64,000 bases of DNA from Ophiosphaerella korrae. Taxonomy: Eukaryota; Ascomycota; Dothideomycetes; Pleosporales; Phaeosphaeriaceae. A program made the position numbers and the translations under genes. The DNA lies in the NCBI GenBank assembly GCA_028456385.1, contig JALNQF010000045.1:62001-126000 (forward strand). Reading direction: 5' to 3'. Shown here piece by piece: positions 22,130-33,700 of the stretch (position 1 is its first letter; each line of letters opens with the position of its first letter). The notes below the pieces were generated by a model. That model ran no database searches and was not told where the DNA came from. It was given only the letters and a program-made list of their open reading frames with translations.

Positions 22130-22727
22130 AGCAATATGATGACGCGCAATGAGAATATGTGTTTCAGTGCGAAACGAGATCTTTTCGAAGATTCACAGAA
22201 TTTTAACACAGAAAGTAACAGCACTAGAGCAACCCGAGCAGGGTTTTCTGAATTGATCTCGCTCGCCGTATGTCAAACTTGGTGCTCAGTTCCGGGCACA
22301 GGCCCATTTCTAGTCCCATGGACTCGTCACACTAGACCAAATATGCGTGTATCTTGAAAGTGGACGAACACCTTGGCGGCGCTAACAAGGGGACGGCCGA
22401 CCCGCACCTGCACCGACCTTGTGGGAGGGGCGTTGGATTAAATTCTTTTGCAGCGCAGATCAAGAAAGTAGCAACGAGCTACGATGAAGAAAAGTGTGAA
22501 CTAAAGTGCCCAAAGTCGAAGGATAACGCCCAGGATGATGCCGTTATCGATAGGCGAGCAGGGATGCTATAATTGGCCCGGACCCTGTTGCTGCCCTGAC
22601 AACCCGAATGAGCCCAACAAAGCAAAGACTTGCGCCGCTTCAACCAGTCCCGTCAGCCCATGTTTGCAGTCTATCATTACAATTTGCAATCATCGTGGAT
22701 GTCTACGACCCTTCTAATATCTTAGGC

Positions 22728-24254
22728 ATGCATTCGCAACAACGCAGTATCCACGCATGGATCGATCAAATCTGTGCAGCCCCTGACCAGTCGGAATTTG
22801 CCCCGGTCGCTCAGCCCGCACCACGGCCACTGTCAACTGCTTCCGCGTGCACACAAAACTCCGCCCCATATCATATTGCGCGATCGAAACGGCCGATGAT
22901 GAGTGGACCAAGACAACAACAAGATGTTGGAAGAATTGAGCGGGTGACAAGGTCGTCGACTCGGAGGCACGAGGTGACGGTTGAGATGGCGGCGCTTCGG
23001 ATCGCGGACGGCGGTTTGCCAGAGGAGAATGAGACCACAAAGACTGTGAACGACGCAGAAAACGAAACGTACAACGCAGGAAACTCAGTTTACACTGCGC
23101 AAGTGCCGCTATCAAGCTCCCTTGAGCCCGTTACCCTCACATCATTTACAGGACCTTATTGGATCTCTGCGGAGAGTCACTCGGTATCTTCCCAATCGCA
23201 AAGCACGCAGTTCGATGTGGCGAGCATCTTCACGAGGGGGAGCACACAACAGTCATCTAGTCCAACCAAGTCGTCAAAAAGTCGATCGAAAAGCCCGGTC
23301 AAGTCTATGGTAGATCTCAGTCTCCTGAACCGCGAAGTGAAGAGGAGGATACTGGATGCAGATCAGTTTCCCGATGAAATACGCCAGCTTTGGTATGACG
23401 TGGAAGACATCCAGCACGGCAAACACATGATACCGTTAGAGATCAAGGACGATTTCATTAAGCTTAGACCGAGGACCGAGGGTTGTTGGTGGAGCGAAAC
23501 GCCAAATCTACAGCTCTCTACGACGAAGCTGCTACAAGAGCTGGACACAATGGTCGAGATCCGCGACAAAACACTAGACTTTAACAGCACACCCGCGCTG
23601 GAAGCTAGTTGGAATAGTGACGTGCATTCCGTAATGTTGCGCCAAGTGATCAAACATCTGCCCGGCATTGAGCAGGAAAATGTTACTGCAGTACGGCTAG
23701 ATACCAAACTCGTTCCTAAAGTCCGTGATATTGATGCTGAATCTAAACTCGTCGACTTCGCGCTAATTGCTAATGAGACGCTGGTCCCGCCTAAACTTGT
23801 TAAGCAATTGCTTGCAGACACGAGAAACAGTATCAGCAGCATTAGCCACACCACCTACGAACGAGTTCGACTCCGGCCAATCTGTGTCTCTATTGAGACT
23901 AAGACCCCTGACGGCAAAGAATCTACTGCCCTTGTACAGCTTTCCCTCTGGGCAACAACACACTTTAACCGCCTACGAACCCTTTTACCTCTATCCCAAC
24001 GTAATGTCATCCTTATGCCGCTGCCATTGATCACTACTGTTGGCGGGCGGTACTCATTGTTCTTCGCGATTGATGGCGAGGAGGAAATTAGGGTTGTTGG
24101 TGGAGAGTCAAACTTTGGAAACACGGCAACGCTAGAGGGATGTTACCAAGTGCTTGCAGGGCTTAAGAGGGTAGGCGAGTGGGTACGAACAGTTTATGTA
24201 CCGTGGTTTGTGGGAAATTGTCTGTTACTGACCTCGCAATCAGAGGCGCGTTAA
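22728..24254 (+). CDS. Fungal PD-(D/E)XK nuclease-like protein
   Basis: The 508-residue intronless frame starts at the ATG at 22728, where the family-typical opening (RSIHAWIDQI) begins. An in-frame ATG at 22608 would add 40 residues of no family character. Residues about 10-230 are low-complexity and Ser/Thr-rich. From about 200 a helical domain begins (RRILDADQFPDEIRQLWYDV), followed by EASWNSDVHSVMLRQV, a VDFAL strand carrying the acidic residue, and the strand CVSIETKT that supplies the E-x-K pair. Together these match the fungal PD-(D/E)XK-like nuclease domain (Pfam PDDEXK_12 type). These proteins are abundant in filamentous ascomycetes, mostly uncharacterised, and often lie in variable regions. 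The catalytic D, E and K all appear present. The frame is intact amid decaying genes, which suggests recent arrival or selection. Confidence 0.75.
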   Translation: MHSQQRSIHAWIDQICAAPDQSEFAPVAQPAPRPLSTASACTQNSAPYHIARSKRPMMSGPRQQQDVGRIERVTRSSTRRHEVTVEMAALRIADGGLPEENETTKTVNDAENETYNAGNSVYTAQVPLSSSLEPVTLTSFTGPYWISAESHSVSSQSQSTQFDVASIFTRGSTQQSSSPTKSSKSRSKSPVKSMVDLSLLNREVKRRILDADQFPDEIRQLWYDVEDIQHGKHMIPLEIKDDFIKLRPRTEGCWWSETPNLQLSTTKLLQELDTMVEIRDKTLDFNSTPALEASWNSDVHSVMLRQVIKHLPGIEQENVTAVRLDTKLVPKVRDIDAESKLVDFALIANETLVPPKLVKQLLADTRNSISSISHTTYERVRLRPICVSIETKTPDGKESTALVQLSLWATTHFNRLRTLLPLSQRNVILMPLPLITTVGGRYSLFFAIDGEEEIRVVGGESNFGNTATLEGCYQVLAGLKRVGEWVRTVYVPWFVGNCLLLTSQSEAR

Positions 24255-25659
24255 ATATACATCCTTTCTAGTTACATGAAGCAGTTTCGCTCTCATATTG
24301 CCACAGACATACCCTATTAGCTAAATTTGTGTTCAGCTCAAAGATAATGTGAGAAGGTCGAGGGGTACGGATAGGAAAATATGTCAGTTCTCAGCCTCTT
24401 CTGTCACGCGCGAAAATCTCATTACCTCGCACACACAGGGTGACTCGCTACGCAGGGATGCACGTTAATTAGTTTCATTCAAAAGTCGTCATAAATCTGT
24501 AATAGGCTATGACACAGTGCTTACTCCCCACAGCTTTGATAACGGTGCGTGCCATAAATACGCGAATTCGTGAGGGGTTTAGCTTCATTCTTATGTCAGC
24601 AGCCAGTACTTACTGGCACTTCTACTGATATGTAACGAATATGGACGACGCAAACTACCTAAAGTGACTGTAATCTACCCGAATCTGCATAAGATGAGGT
24701 TGGTGTAGACTACTCGGCTCAGAATGGGACCACCTGGGATGTGGTCACATGAAATATTGTCACTTGGGATGACGCCATTGGGGATGACACCACATGGGGT
24801 GAGGCTCAAAGGCTAGAAGCTTCAATGTAGTACAGTAATGGCTGAAGTTCAGCTCCACGCGAGCGGTATCAAAAGCCTTCATGCCTTAGGCCCAAGATAG
24901 CATATGTGGATGATCTGAGACCAGTTTCTGCCCAAACGGCAGACCGTTTGGGGCTTCACCATAGCTTGGAGGAAAAGTTAGTGCGTGAAGAAGATTAGAA
25001 ATCAAATGTTTAATTGCGATGAGAGATGCGTGGCTAGCTATTTTGCAGAAGAGTGTTAAGGTCTGCTCACTCAACATCTAGCATCTCGATAGCATTTTGT
25101 GTTTGTATTGGGTATCTACTCTATTAAGGAGCATTGTAGACTTTAACACCGACGATTTCTGTATTCTTTTTACTGAGATAAAGTCTGGCTAATAGCTCAG
25201 TAATGGTACAGTTCACCCTCCAATATAAATAGACATGTCAAAAGTACACTGACTGTACAAACATCAAAAAACTCAACTATCGAGAAATACAACAACTTCA
25301 CTCCTAGATCGATCCGTACGATCACCCAAAGATCAACCCGTGAGAGTAATAGGTATCAGTGCAACCTAGCTCAACAGTGGTTTGGCTTAGTTGAAGTGCC
25401 CTAGCGTCTCAATCCTAAATGAGTTTCCTGCATTTCACAACTACTTAAGGAGAGATTCGTCCTGACTGTAATTTTAAACCAAAAACCCTCCCATTTTTTA
25501 TGATCAGCCGTTTTGGGGTGACTCGACAGGCTGCGCATGAGCGAGCAGATCAAAGAGTCTAAGAGCGGGCAGCTACTTATGCAGCTGAGTGGCAGCGGGG
25601 GCCTGTCTTGCTCAGCCACTACATAGAGGGTTACCTGATTCCGGTTGCATGATCGACGA
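24255..25659. other. Intergenic, 3' flank and decayed upstream region
   Basis: No intact gene is seen. Around 24745-24800 are degenerate copies of GGGATGACACCACATG. A TATA-like TATAAATA occurs at 25224-25231. The region may include the lost promoter and start of the HET-NACHT-ankyrin pseudogene. Confidence 0.4.
25224..25231 (+). promoter_or_regulatory. TATA-like box upstream of the HET-NACHT-ankyrin locus
   Basis: TATAAATA followed by an A/C-rich, CAACAACTTC-containing stretch resembles a fungal core promoter with leader, pointing towards the incompatibility pseudogene. The true start codon of that gene cannot be placed. Confidence 0.3.
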
Positions 25660-28600
25660 TTCTCAGATGAAAAAGTAGTGAGTATTGAAAAGCTATATAC
25701 ATTCTGCCGCCATTTTCGGCGGCATATGCCACCCTTTTCGCAGGGCATTGTCATCGGTTGTAAGTCTGTATAGTGCAATAAGGCAGACTCTACGAGCTTC
25801 AGACGGCGGTAAACTCAATGTTTCGCTAGTATCGAGATGCAGCAAAGTGTTATGTCTTTATGTCCGATGTGTCAATAGCCAAGCGAAAAGCGGGCAGCAA
25901 ATCATCTCAATTTTCTTGGGAACCAGCCTTTCGAATAAGTCGATGGTATACTCGAGGTTTGACCTGTCGAAAATGCCTCAAACGTCAACTAACACTTTCC
26001 TAGGCTGGTGCCTTCAAGAATTACTTGCGCCTCGTAATGTTAAGTTCTTCTCTTACGAAGGTCAAGGTTTAGGGGATAAACGGGAATTGCAACAACAGCT
26101 TCATGAGATTACTGGAATCCCTATTCCCGCTCTTACTGGCGAGCCCTTGGCCAATTTTGAAGTAGAGATGTGACTATCTTGGTCAAAGACGCGACAGAAT
26201 TCACGCGAAGAGGATAAAGCATACTCATCGCTCGGTATTTTTGGCATTTCCATGCCCCTCATCTATGGTAAAGGACACGATCGCGCATTCACACGGCCCC
26301 GCAGAGAAATTGAAGACACTCGGGGAGATGCTAAGCTGCCTCAACCATTGACATAACTCTCCGAAAAAATTTTAGGTAAATTTTTAACAACCCTTTCTTA
26401 ATGAGGAAACGCTAATCGTACTGAGTCTGTCTCCGATCTCTTGCATTCCCTGAACAGGATTACCGTTAAGATAACATTCACACTACATGCAATGCATGTA
26501 AACGGCTAGTGAGCGATCAAAAATATCAATCTTGGATGAAAAGGCCTCGAGGGTTTCTCTGGGTCAAGGGCAACCCTGGCGCCGGGAAGTCTGTGCTGAT
26601 GAAATTTGCCTTTGAGATGATGCATAAGAGAAAGACTACAGAGCTCATTATATCATTCTTCATCCATGGCCAAGGGATGGATCTGCAAAGGACGCCACTA
26701 GGTGTATTTCGTGCTCTGTTGAATTGCATACTTGGCCACTTTCCAGAGTATCTTTCTAAACTTGTCACCACGCACGATGAGCGGGATATGAGGTTTGGAG
26801 GTTACTTGGAGGGTTGGTGGAAATGGAACGAAGAAGAACTCAGGAATATCCTTATCTATGTCCTGACGATTGGGGCGAGGCATCAGCCAGTTGTTGTCTT
26901 TGTTGATGCTCTTGATGAGTGTGGTGAGGACCCAGCCAGAAGCCTTCTGGATCTTTTCAAGAACATTGCGAAGCAGGCTGAAGTCCAAGTTGCCCCAGTC
27001 AAGATATGCTTTTCTTCCAGACATTACCCAGTCCTTGGCCTCGATTTCATCCCAACAATAGTGGTAGAAGAGCACAACAACAAGGACATACAGTGCTACG
27101 TTCGGGAACGGCTTCAGGATTTTCAACCGGAATTCAGGCGGCGACAGATCGAAATTGAGATTTCCTCGAGAGCTCGTGGTGGATTCCAATGGGTATGCTT
27201 AGTCACTGACATTATTAGCCGTGGAATCCTATCAGGTGTTCGAGCAGATAAACTACTCGATGAGCTCACATCTTGCCCGGTAACTCTCAGTGAACTATAC
27301 GCTGCAATTCTAAGCAATGTCTCCAAATCCGAAGAAATCCAAATGATAAAGCTTTTCCGCTGGATTCTGTTTGCTGGAAGACCCTTGTCTACACAGGAGC
27401 TTCGAGACGCGCTCGTTACCGATCCAAACATGAATTGTAAATTCATTTCTGAGCTCAGAGATCATATGAGTTGGTCCGACACCCGCGAAGACTTTGAGAG
27501 GCACGTGAAACATATCTCCAAGGGTTTGGTAGAGTTACAAACCCGGGAGCTGTAGGAGGAATACGATCCAGGTGCCGAAAGGTCAGACCGTGAGGCCCAA
27601 TTTATTCACCAATCTGTGGCCGACTACCTCCTTGACAAATTCCTCACGAACAACACTCAAAATACTGACAATTGTATCCAATCACCAAGAGGAGCGGGCC
27701 ATTTCCAGATTTCCAGATCATGCCTCAAGCATTTGACATTGCAAGAGGTATTAAATGGAACCTGTTTACCGCGAGGAAAGCTTTGCTCAAAGTTTCCATT
27801 GCTACCATACGTTGTGCGATACCTTTTCGAGCACATTCAGAAAGCAGAGCAAGAAGGTATCAATCATTCTGATCTACTCTCGGCTATACAATGGGCGCCA
27901 CACTCTGATACTGTGAAAAAGCTTGCTAACCTTTGGCCAATTCTGGATCCCAATCATGTCCACATGCCACCAGGGCGGCCGTTCATTGGAGCCACAGATT
28001 TCCATGTCTTGGTCGCCTTTCGCTCAAAACTTGCTCTTAGTATACTTTTGGGGGCGAATGTCGAGAATGCAAATGCCAAGGACAGAAATGGAGATACTCC
28101 ACTGATGCTAGCTATTCGGGAGGACTATCATGATATAGCGTTGATGCTTCTACATCGATTTATCAATCAAGAAATTCGATTGATTAAAGAAGGTCGATCA
28201 ATCGATATCAACACTCGAAACTACGATGGCTAATACGGCTTTAGATATGGCGATGGACACAAAAGCCAGAGAAATCATTTATACTCTGTTTAACGCAGGA
28301 GCTGACCTTTGCCATCTTGCTCAAGAATCTGAACTGATTTCTCTTGTTATCGACAGTAAAGATAATAGGATGCTCGACAAGTTGATCGAGAAGAATCTCA
28401 ATCTAAACGGACGCACATATCGTGCTTTGAAAACCTCGCCGATAGGTCAGAGCCTGGAGCTTCTAAATTTTGTGGAAGAGTTACTCCAAGCCGGAACTAA
28501 TATGAGAAAAGGGTCGAAACTCCCCAGAGTTCGCAATGACTTGAATACAATAACGAAAGAGGAAGATAGCGAGGCCCTTATACTCGCATCAGAAAGGGGC

Positions 28601-30097
28601 CTTGTAACGGTGGTTGACCTACTCGTAACCTATGGCGTTTCAGCGACTGAACCGAATAGCAAAGGAGAGTGGCCTTTATATGTTGCAACAAGGAATGGTC
28701 ACATGGATGTCGTGAAATCGTTACTCAGATATGCACCTACCTCGGTTGAAACGCGTAAGCCTAACAACATTCCGACAGTCCTTTGGCTCGCACATTCGAA
28801 CAAAAACAATACTTTATTAAAACTTCTCCTCCAAGAGGGCGGGTTTTCCACCCCAAGTCGCGCTCTACAAGATCTTCTCATTGAATGTGCGGGCTTGGGA
28901 GATTACGAACTATTTCAAACGATTTCAGAAAATGATTCCACAAGATTAACGGGCTCTTCTAAGGCAGGGCGGGATTCACTCTGGTGGGCGGCTCATAATG
29001 GGCGTGTTGCGATAGCGGAGTTTTTGTTAAAGAAGCCCCATTTCGACATAAATTATGAGTATAGTGCTCAGGAGACTGTTCTGACGATTGCAATACAGAA
29101 TGGATACAAGGAAGCGGTAGAACTATTGCTTATGCAAGACGGAATAAATGTGAACGCAATTGAGGGGGGACGCTCACCTCTAATAATTGCAGTACAAAAC
29201 GGCCGTGCGGATATAGTAAAGTTACTATCGAGAAAAGATGGAGTATATATCATCGCGAGCTCTGGTACTGGATCTGATACTTGGCATCTATCGTCAACGC
29301 CGCCCCATCAAGCATTGATCAAGGCAAATAAAAAGGTATTGAGGCTACAATCTGACATTTACCGCACGGATACCGACGTTAATGTGAAGGATAACTTTGG
29401 CAACCCACCGTTATTCCTAGCGATAAAAACAAGACGCAAAGACATAGAGAAGCTTCTGCTCGACCATCCTCGTATAGACATCAATATTTGCCTAAAGGGC
29501 CATGAAGGACATACGCCGACATCTTGTGCGATAAGAGAGAGAAGTCGAGAGATAGTACAATTTCTGCTTCACAATGAAGTTGATCTCAACATGGAATGCA
29601 ACGACAGCGAGATGCTATTACATATGGGAGTAACAAGCAACCGTGACGATGTACTCCAAGTTTTACTTGAGTCGGGCCGGTTTGGTGTCGAAGCGAAGGA
29701 TATGAACGTCGCAACGCCCCTATCGTTGGCATGTAAAAGAGGGCATACCGAAGTGGTTAAACTTTTGCTACCAACTCACATCATATATGTTGAGACGTGT
29801 GATAAAGAGGGGAAAACACCACTAATGTGGGCGGTACTCGGACAACATGAACGTATCATTGGGATTCTACTCAACATCGTTCATGCCAATGTCAACGCGA
29901 TGGATCACGATCGGCAGTCTCCACTGCTTGTGGCAAAGAAACGATGGCTATCTAGGTTGACAGACCATAGCAGGGCTGGGCGCATATACAGCCGGCTCTT
30001 GGGGGCGAAGGATGTATCAATCGACAAGCTGCCCCCTCTGACTCGACGCAGCCTAGGTTCTTTCAAAACAGATACCCCATACCTACATGACGAATGA
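25660..30097 (+). pseudogene. HET-NACHT-ankyrin (NLR-like) incompatibility gene, broken
   Basis: In order: HET-domain pieces (EKLYTFC near 25690; RDAAKCYVFMSDVS near 25835; RWYTRG; CLQELLAPR and LHEITGIP at about 26010-26130; SLGIFGISMPLIYGKG near 26230), a NACHT NTPase (26509-27555; Walker A GNPGAGKS near 26570, Walker B VVVFVDALDECG near 26893), a linker with FIHQSVADYLL (27600), and a long ankyrin array (28020-30097). The domain order is that of HET-E/D-type NLR proteins, which recognise non-self and trigger cell death in fungal heterokaryons. At least four in-frame stops break it (TAG 25827, TGA 26171, TAA 26467, TAG 27553), and all fit C:G-to-T:A changes. Frame shifts lie within the HET part (about 25780 and 25965-25995), between HET and NACHT, and as one extra base at about 28231. 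The ankyrin part alone is still open for 623 codons. Confidence 0.88.
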
Positions 30098-30759
30098 TAT
30101 CAATTTGGCATAGAAAGAACCCCATCGTCAAAATTCAACCCACAATCACTAATATTTTATCACATTACAGCACACAACATCACAACCTTAAAAAAAAATC
30201 ATGGACATATATATATATTCCATCCATATACACACTCCCCTCCCTCTTCCTCAATAAAAAAACGCCTTTAATCCCCACCCGCAACCCCCCACAAATACAA
30301 GCCCATCCCAAACGCCAAACACCAAACACATCATCTCTCATCGTTCCCAAAAACCAAACCAAAAAAAAAAAAGTATACAAAGAGAGTGTGTGTGGAGGTT
30401 TCCTACAATACGGCGGACACTAGATTACCATCGATAGTTCGACTAGGACATTACATACGTAATTCAACGCGCTTGGAAAAAAAAGAAACCTCCACTGAAA
30501 ACAGTGGGCCGAAGAAAAATAACGCCAGGATCACGTGCCCGGGTGGGTGTTGGAACGAAGGGAATGCTAGATGCTGTGGGTTGTGACACAAGGAAAAGTG
30601 TGGGTGATGGTGGTGCCTGGTGAGGCTTTTGTGGTGGGCGCAGTTGGGGGTTGACGTTTAAGGGAGTTGAGACTTGTCCTGGTATCGTGATGAATCGATG
30701 GTATGCCGAGCGCTCTGTAACCAAAAAATGAAGCTAGAATCGTGCATGCTGCATGGCGC
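30098..30759. other. Intergenic, convergent 3' ends
   Basis: This is the spacer between the ankyrin pseudogene and the phosphatase gene, which converge here. It marks the border between degraded and conserved DNA. It contains C-rich and A-rich homopolymer runs (about 30190 and 30361) and no gene. Confidence 0.5.
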
Positions 30760-33700
30760 TCACAGGACGTCCCAGATATTTCGCACAATCGGATTGCTCC
30801 CTGTTTGTACGGGACTTCGTGGATCGGCTGTGGCCTTTTCTGGTGTCCAATGCCGTGGGAGTGGTTCGTCCCAATCGTGGCCGTTTCGGCCATCCTTGAT
30901 GGTCTCGTTGGAAGAAGCTGGGCTGTTGTCATCACCAGAGACGTGCAGTTGGAAATGGAAGGGGTTGCGAGTAAACTCTTCTGCGCGCGGAGACATCAGG
31001 GCGTCAATGTCATCCGCAGAATGCTGTGAAGCGGAGGTTTTCTTCGGTAGTTTTGACTCCATCTCTGTCTGTAACTTGTGCAGCTTGCGTTGTTCTCGTA
31101 GGTTAGGCGATGAAAACCGTGTTCGGATACCTTTCACTGCCGTCGATAGGAAAGCGTCTTTTGGTGTTTGAGGGGTTTCAGGTGCATTTGGTATTGCTCC
31201 GTATGCGAGCAGGTGAGGTTCGATAGACGGGAGTGTCTGTTCTTCTGGAGATGTGCTCAAGCTATCAACACGTGTGGAGATACTCGAATGTTCAGAGGCA
31301 TCAAGCGTGCGCAATTTGAGGGGCATCTGGTAAGATGGTTGCGACTGTGCAGTGCCATCAAGAGATGCGAATCCATCAAAGGTTTGATGCGAAGGCGGTA
31401 GAATTGCCTGGAAGGAAGGCCGTCGGTTTTCGGGCTCACTGATTCTTGCGATTGTGGGATTTGGTCGATCAAAAGGATTAAAATCAAATCGCGTTGGGGA
31501 AGTCAGCCCAAATGGATCCTCATCCACCGTCACCTCTGGCTTGAAAGCAGACATGTGAAACTCCTCACCCCTGGGTGACAACAACTCCTTTTCGTTTACC
31601 TCCGCGGATTCACTGTTGATGTCCGTAGGAAATTGTGATGTCAAAGGTGATGCGCTACTAGCTGGTTCAAATAAGGAAAAGCTAGAGCCAAACGTCGGGG
31701 CCCTGGGTGGTTCATCCAGACCGAAGGACGGTTTACTCGGTGACAATAGGCGCAACGATTCTCGGTCGCTATTATGACTCAAACGGCTGGAGAGGAAGTC
31801 TGTTGACCTTGGAGGCATGTGTAATGGTTGCGTCACGTATTCTTCGTCCTGATACGGTGGTGTATCACCAGAAGGCGGCCCTGAATCATAACCGCTTGGC
31901 CATGGATTGTCGAATGTGGTCTTGACCGGCGACATGAGCTCCGAGTTGTCGAAATGTTGTCGTGGGGCAAATGATGACGATAAACTGAAGCTTGCCACAG
32001 CAGGTGACTTGAGAGCTCCAGAAGCAGAAAGGTTAAAACTCGCGACATTGGGAGACTTCAGAGCGCCAAAAGAAAGAGGCTGTAAACCAGCATGACTGCC
32101 AACTTCTAGATGTGACGAGGTAACTTCGGCTGAGCTTTCATGCGTTCTGAGCGGTAGTTGACGGGAGAAGTTGGGAACTGAAGGTAGTTGCAGCGTCGTT
32201 TTCTCTGATTCCGGTTCAATGACTTGGACGGTTGAGGTGGTCTCTGCTTCAGACGATGGTACGTCGTTTCCTGTTATCGAGACTACGGGCAGATCCTTTG
32301 CTGCCGAGTCAACAGAAGGTGCGCTTGTCGGTGTAGCCTGTGTAGAGAGATCAAAGTGTGATTGGCTAACATCCCACGAACGGCGGAACCCAGGAGAAAA
32401 TGCACCAGTGGGTGCGGACAATGGGCCGGGTGATATTGCTATCATATTGCCAGTGCTAGCTCGCTGCATGCTCATGTCGCAATCCGGCGGCAGCGGAGCG
32501 GTACGTGGGGTTCGCGAGCCGGAAGCCGTGTCTCGCTCAAATGGCGAGTACCTATTGGTGCCCGTGGACCTCGATGTGTTGAGGCCAGCAGAACGTCTAC
32601 CATAGCCTTGGTTGTTGTAATTCCTAGTGTCGTTGGCCCTGAGAAGGCCGTTGCGGAACTCTTGGAGCTGCATGATGAGATTCATGTTGGGACCAATCCA
32701 CTTACTGCGTTTCTTAGCACGGTCATAGGCCTCTTGTACGCTCATGTGAGGATCCTTGTACAGACCATATGCAACAATCAAGCTAGCAGAACGACTAACA
32801 CCACATTGGCAATGGATTAGCACTCTCTTGCCCTGTTGCACCCTGTCGTCCATAAGCTTCACCAGCTTATAGAGATCCGGCACGATATCAGTGTTATGCT
32901 CCCACGGCATGTGAATATACTCCGGAGTCTTAAATGTCTTGCCCGCAATGACCATTTCTCCCGGCTGCATCGTCTGCATCAAGACAGGTGTCGCCTTCGG
33001 TGTTGTCGGTGAGCTATCTGACATGCCGAAAGATGACTTTGGGTTTGCTCGTTGCGACAGAGCGGCGAAGTCCACATTCTCTGCTGGCGGTCCGTCAACA
33101 CGCCTGGCGTCTATGTCCTTTTGCGAGTCTGATGTGGGGCAAGTAAGAGGGTTTTTCACTTCACTCGCTACGTTGATGATCACGTCGAATGTACAAGCTT
33201 GCTCGGCTGTAGGTTCAAAGTAGAGGTAGACTCCGGCTTCGTATATGCAGATCGGGCCGTTCGGGTACGCTGCTGGCTTTTCTTCGCGGGACTGAGGGAC
33301 ATCAAAGTTCTGCTCCTGGTCATCTTCCTCCTCCATCTCAAACGGAACCTCGGATAATCCGCTGGCTTTGGTTGTAATGGGGCGCAGCGGAGGAAGTTGC
33401 ATGCCCATACTGGGAAGAGATGGCGACGACTGGAAATGGCGCAGAGTCGGTCGATTAAACGAAGGTGTGGAAGGAATCACAAGACGCGCCGGTTTGTTTT
33501 CTGTGCTTCCTGGTGAGCCTATGGTCAGGCTCAGGTTCGACGGCCGTCTCTTGGGCGGTGTAGGCGGCTTGATGAACAGCGGAGAGGGTGGCGCCGAGCT
33601 GTTTCTTTCTTTGGGTATGACCGCAACTGGAGCTGGAGTATGGCCGCGGAGATTTGTCAGAGACGTGGTGGTGTTGATGCCCAGGTTCTTCAGGTTGCGT

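Noticed and set aside
17742..24254. A complete Starship or other giant mobile element
   Set aside because: Only a degraded FluG-type gene is seen, no matching element ends or direct repeats were found, and typical cargo is absent.
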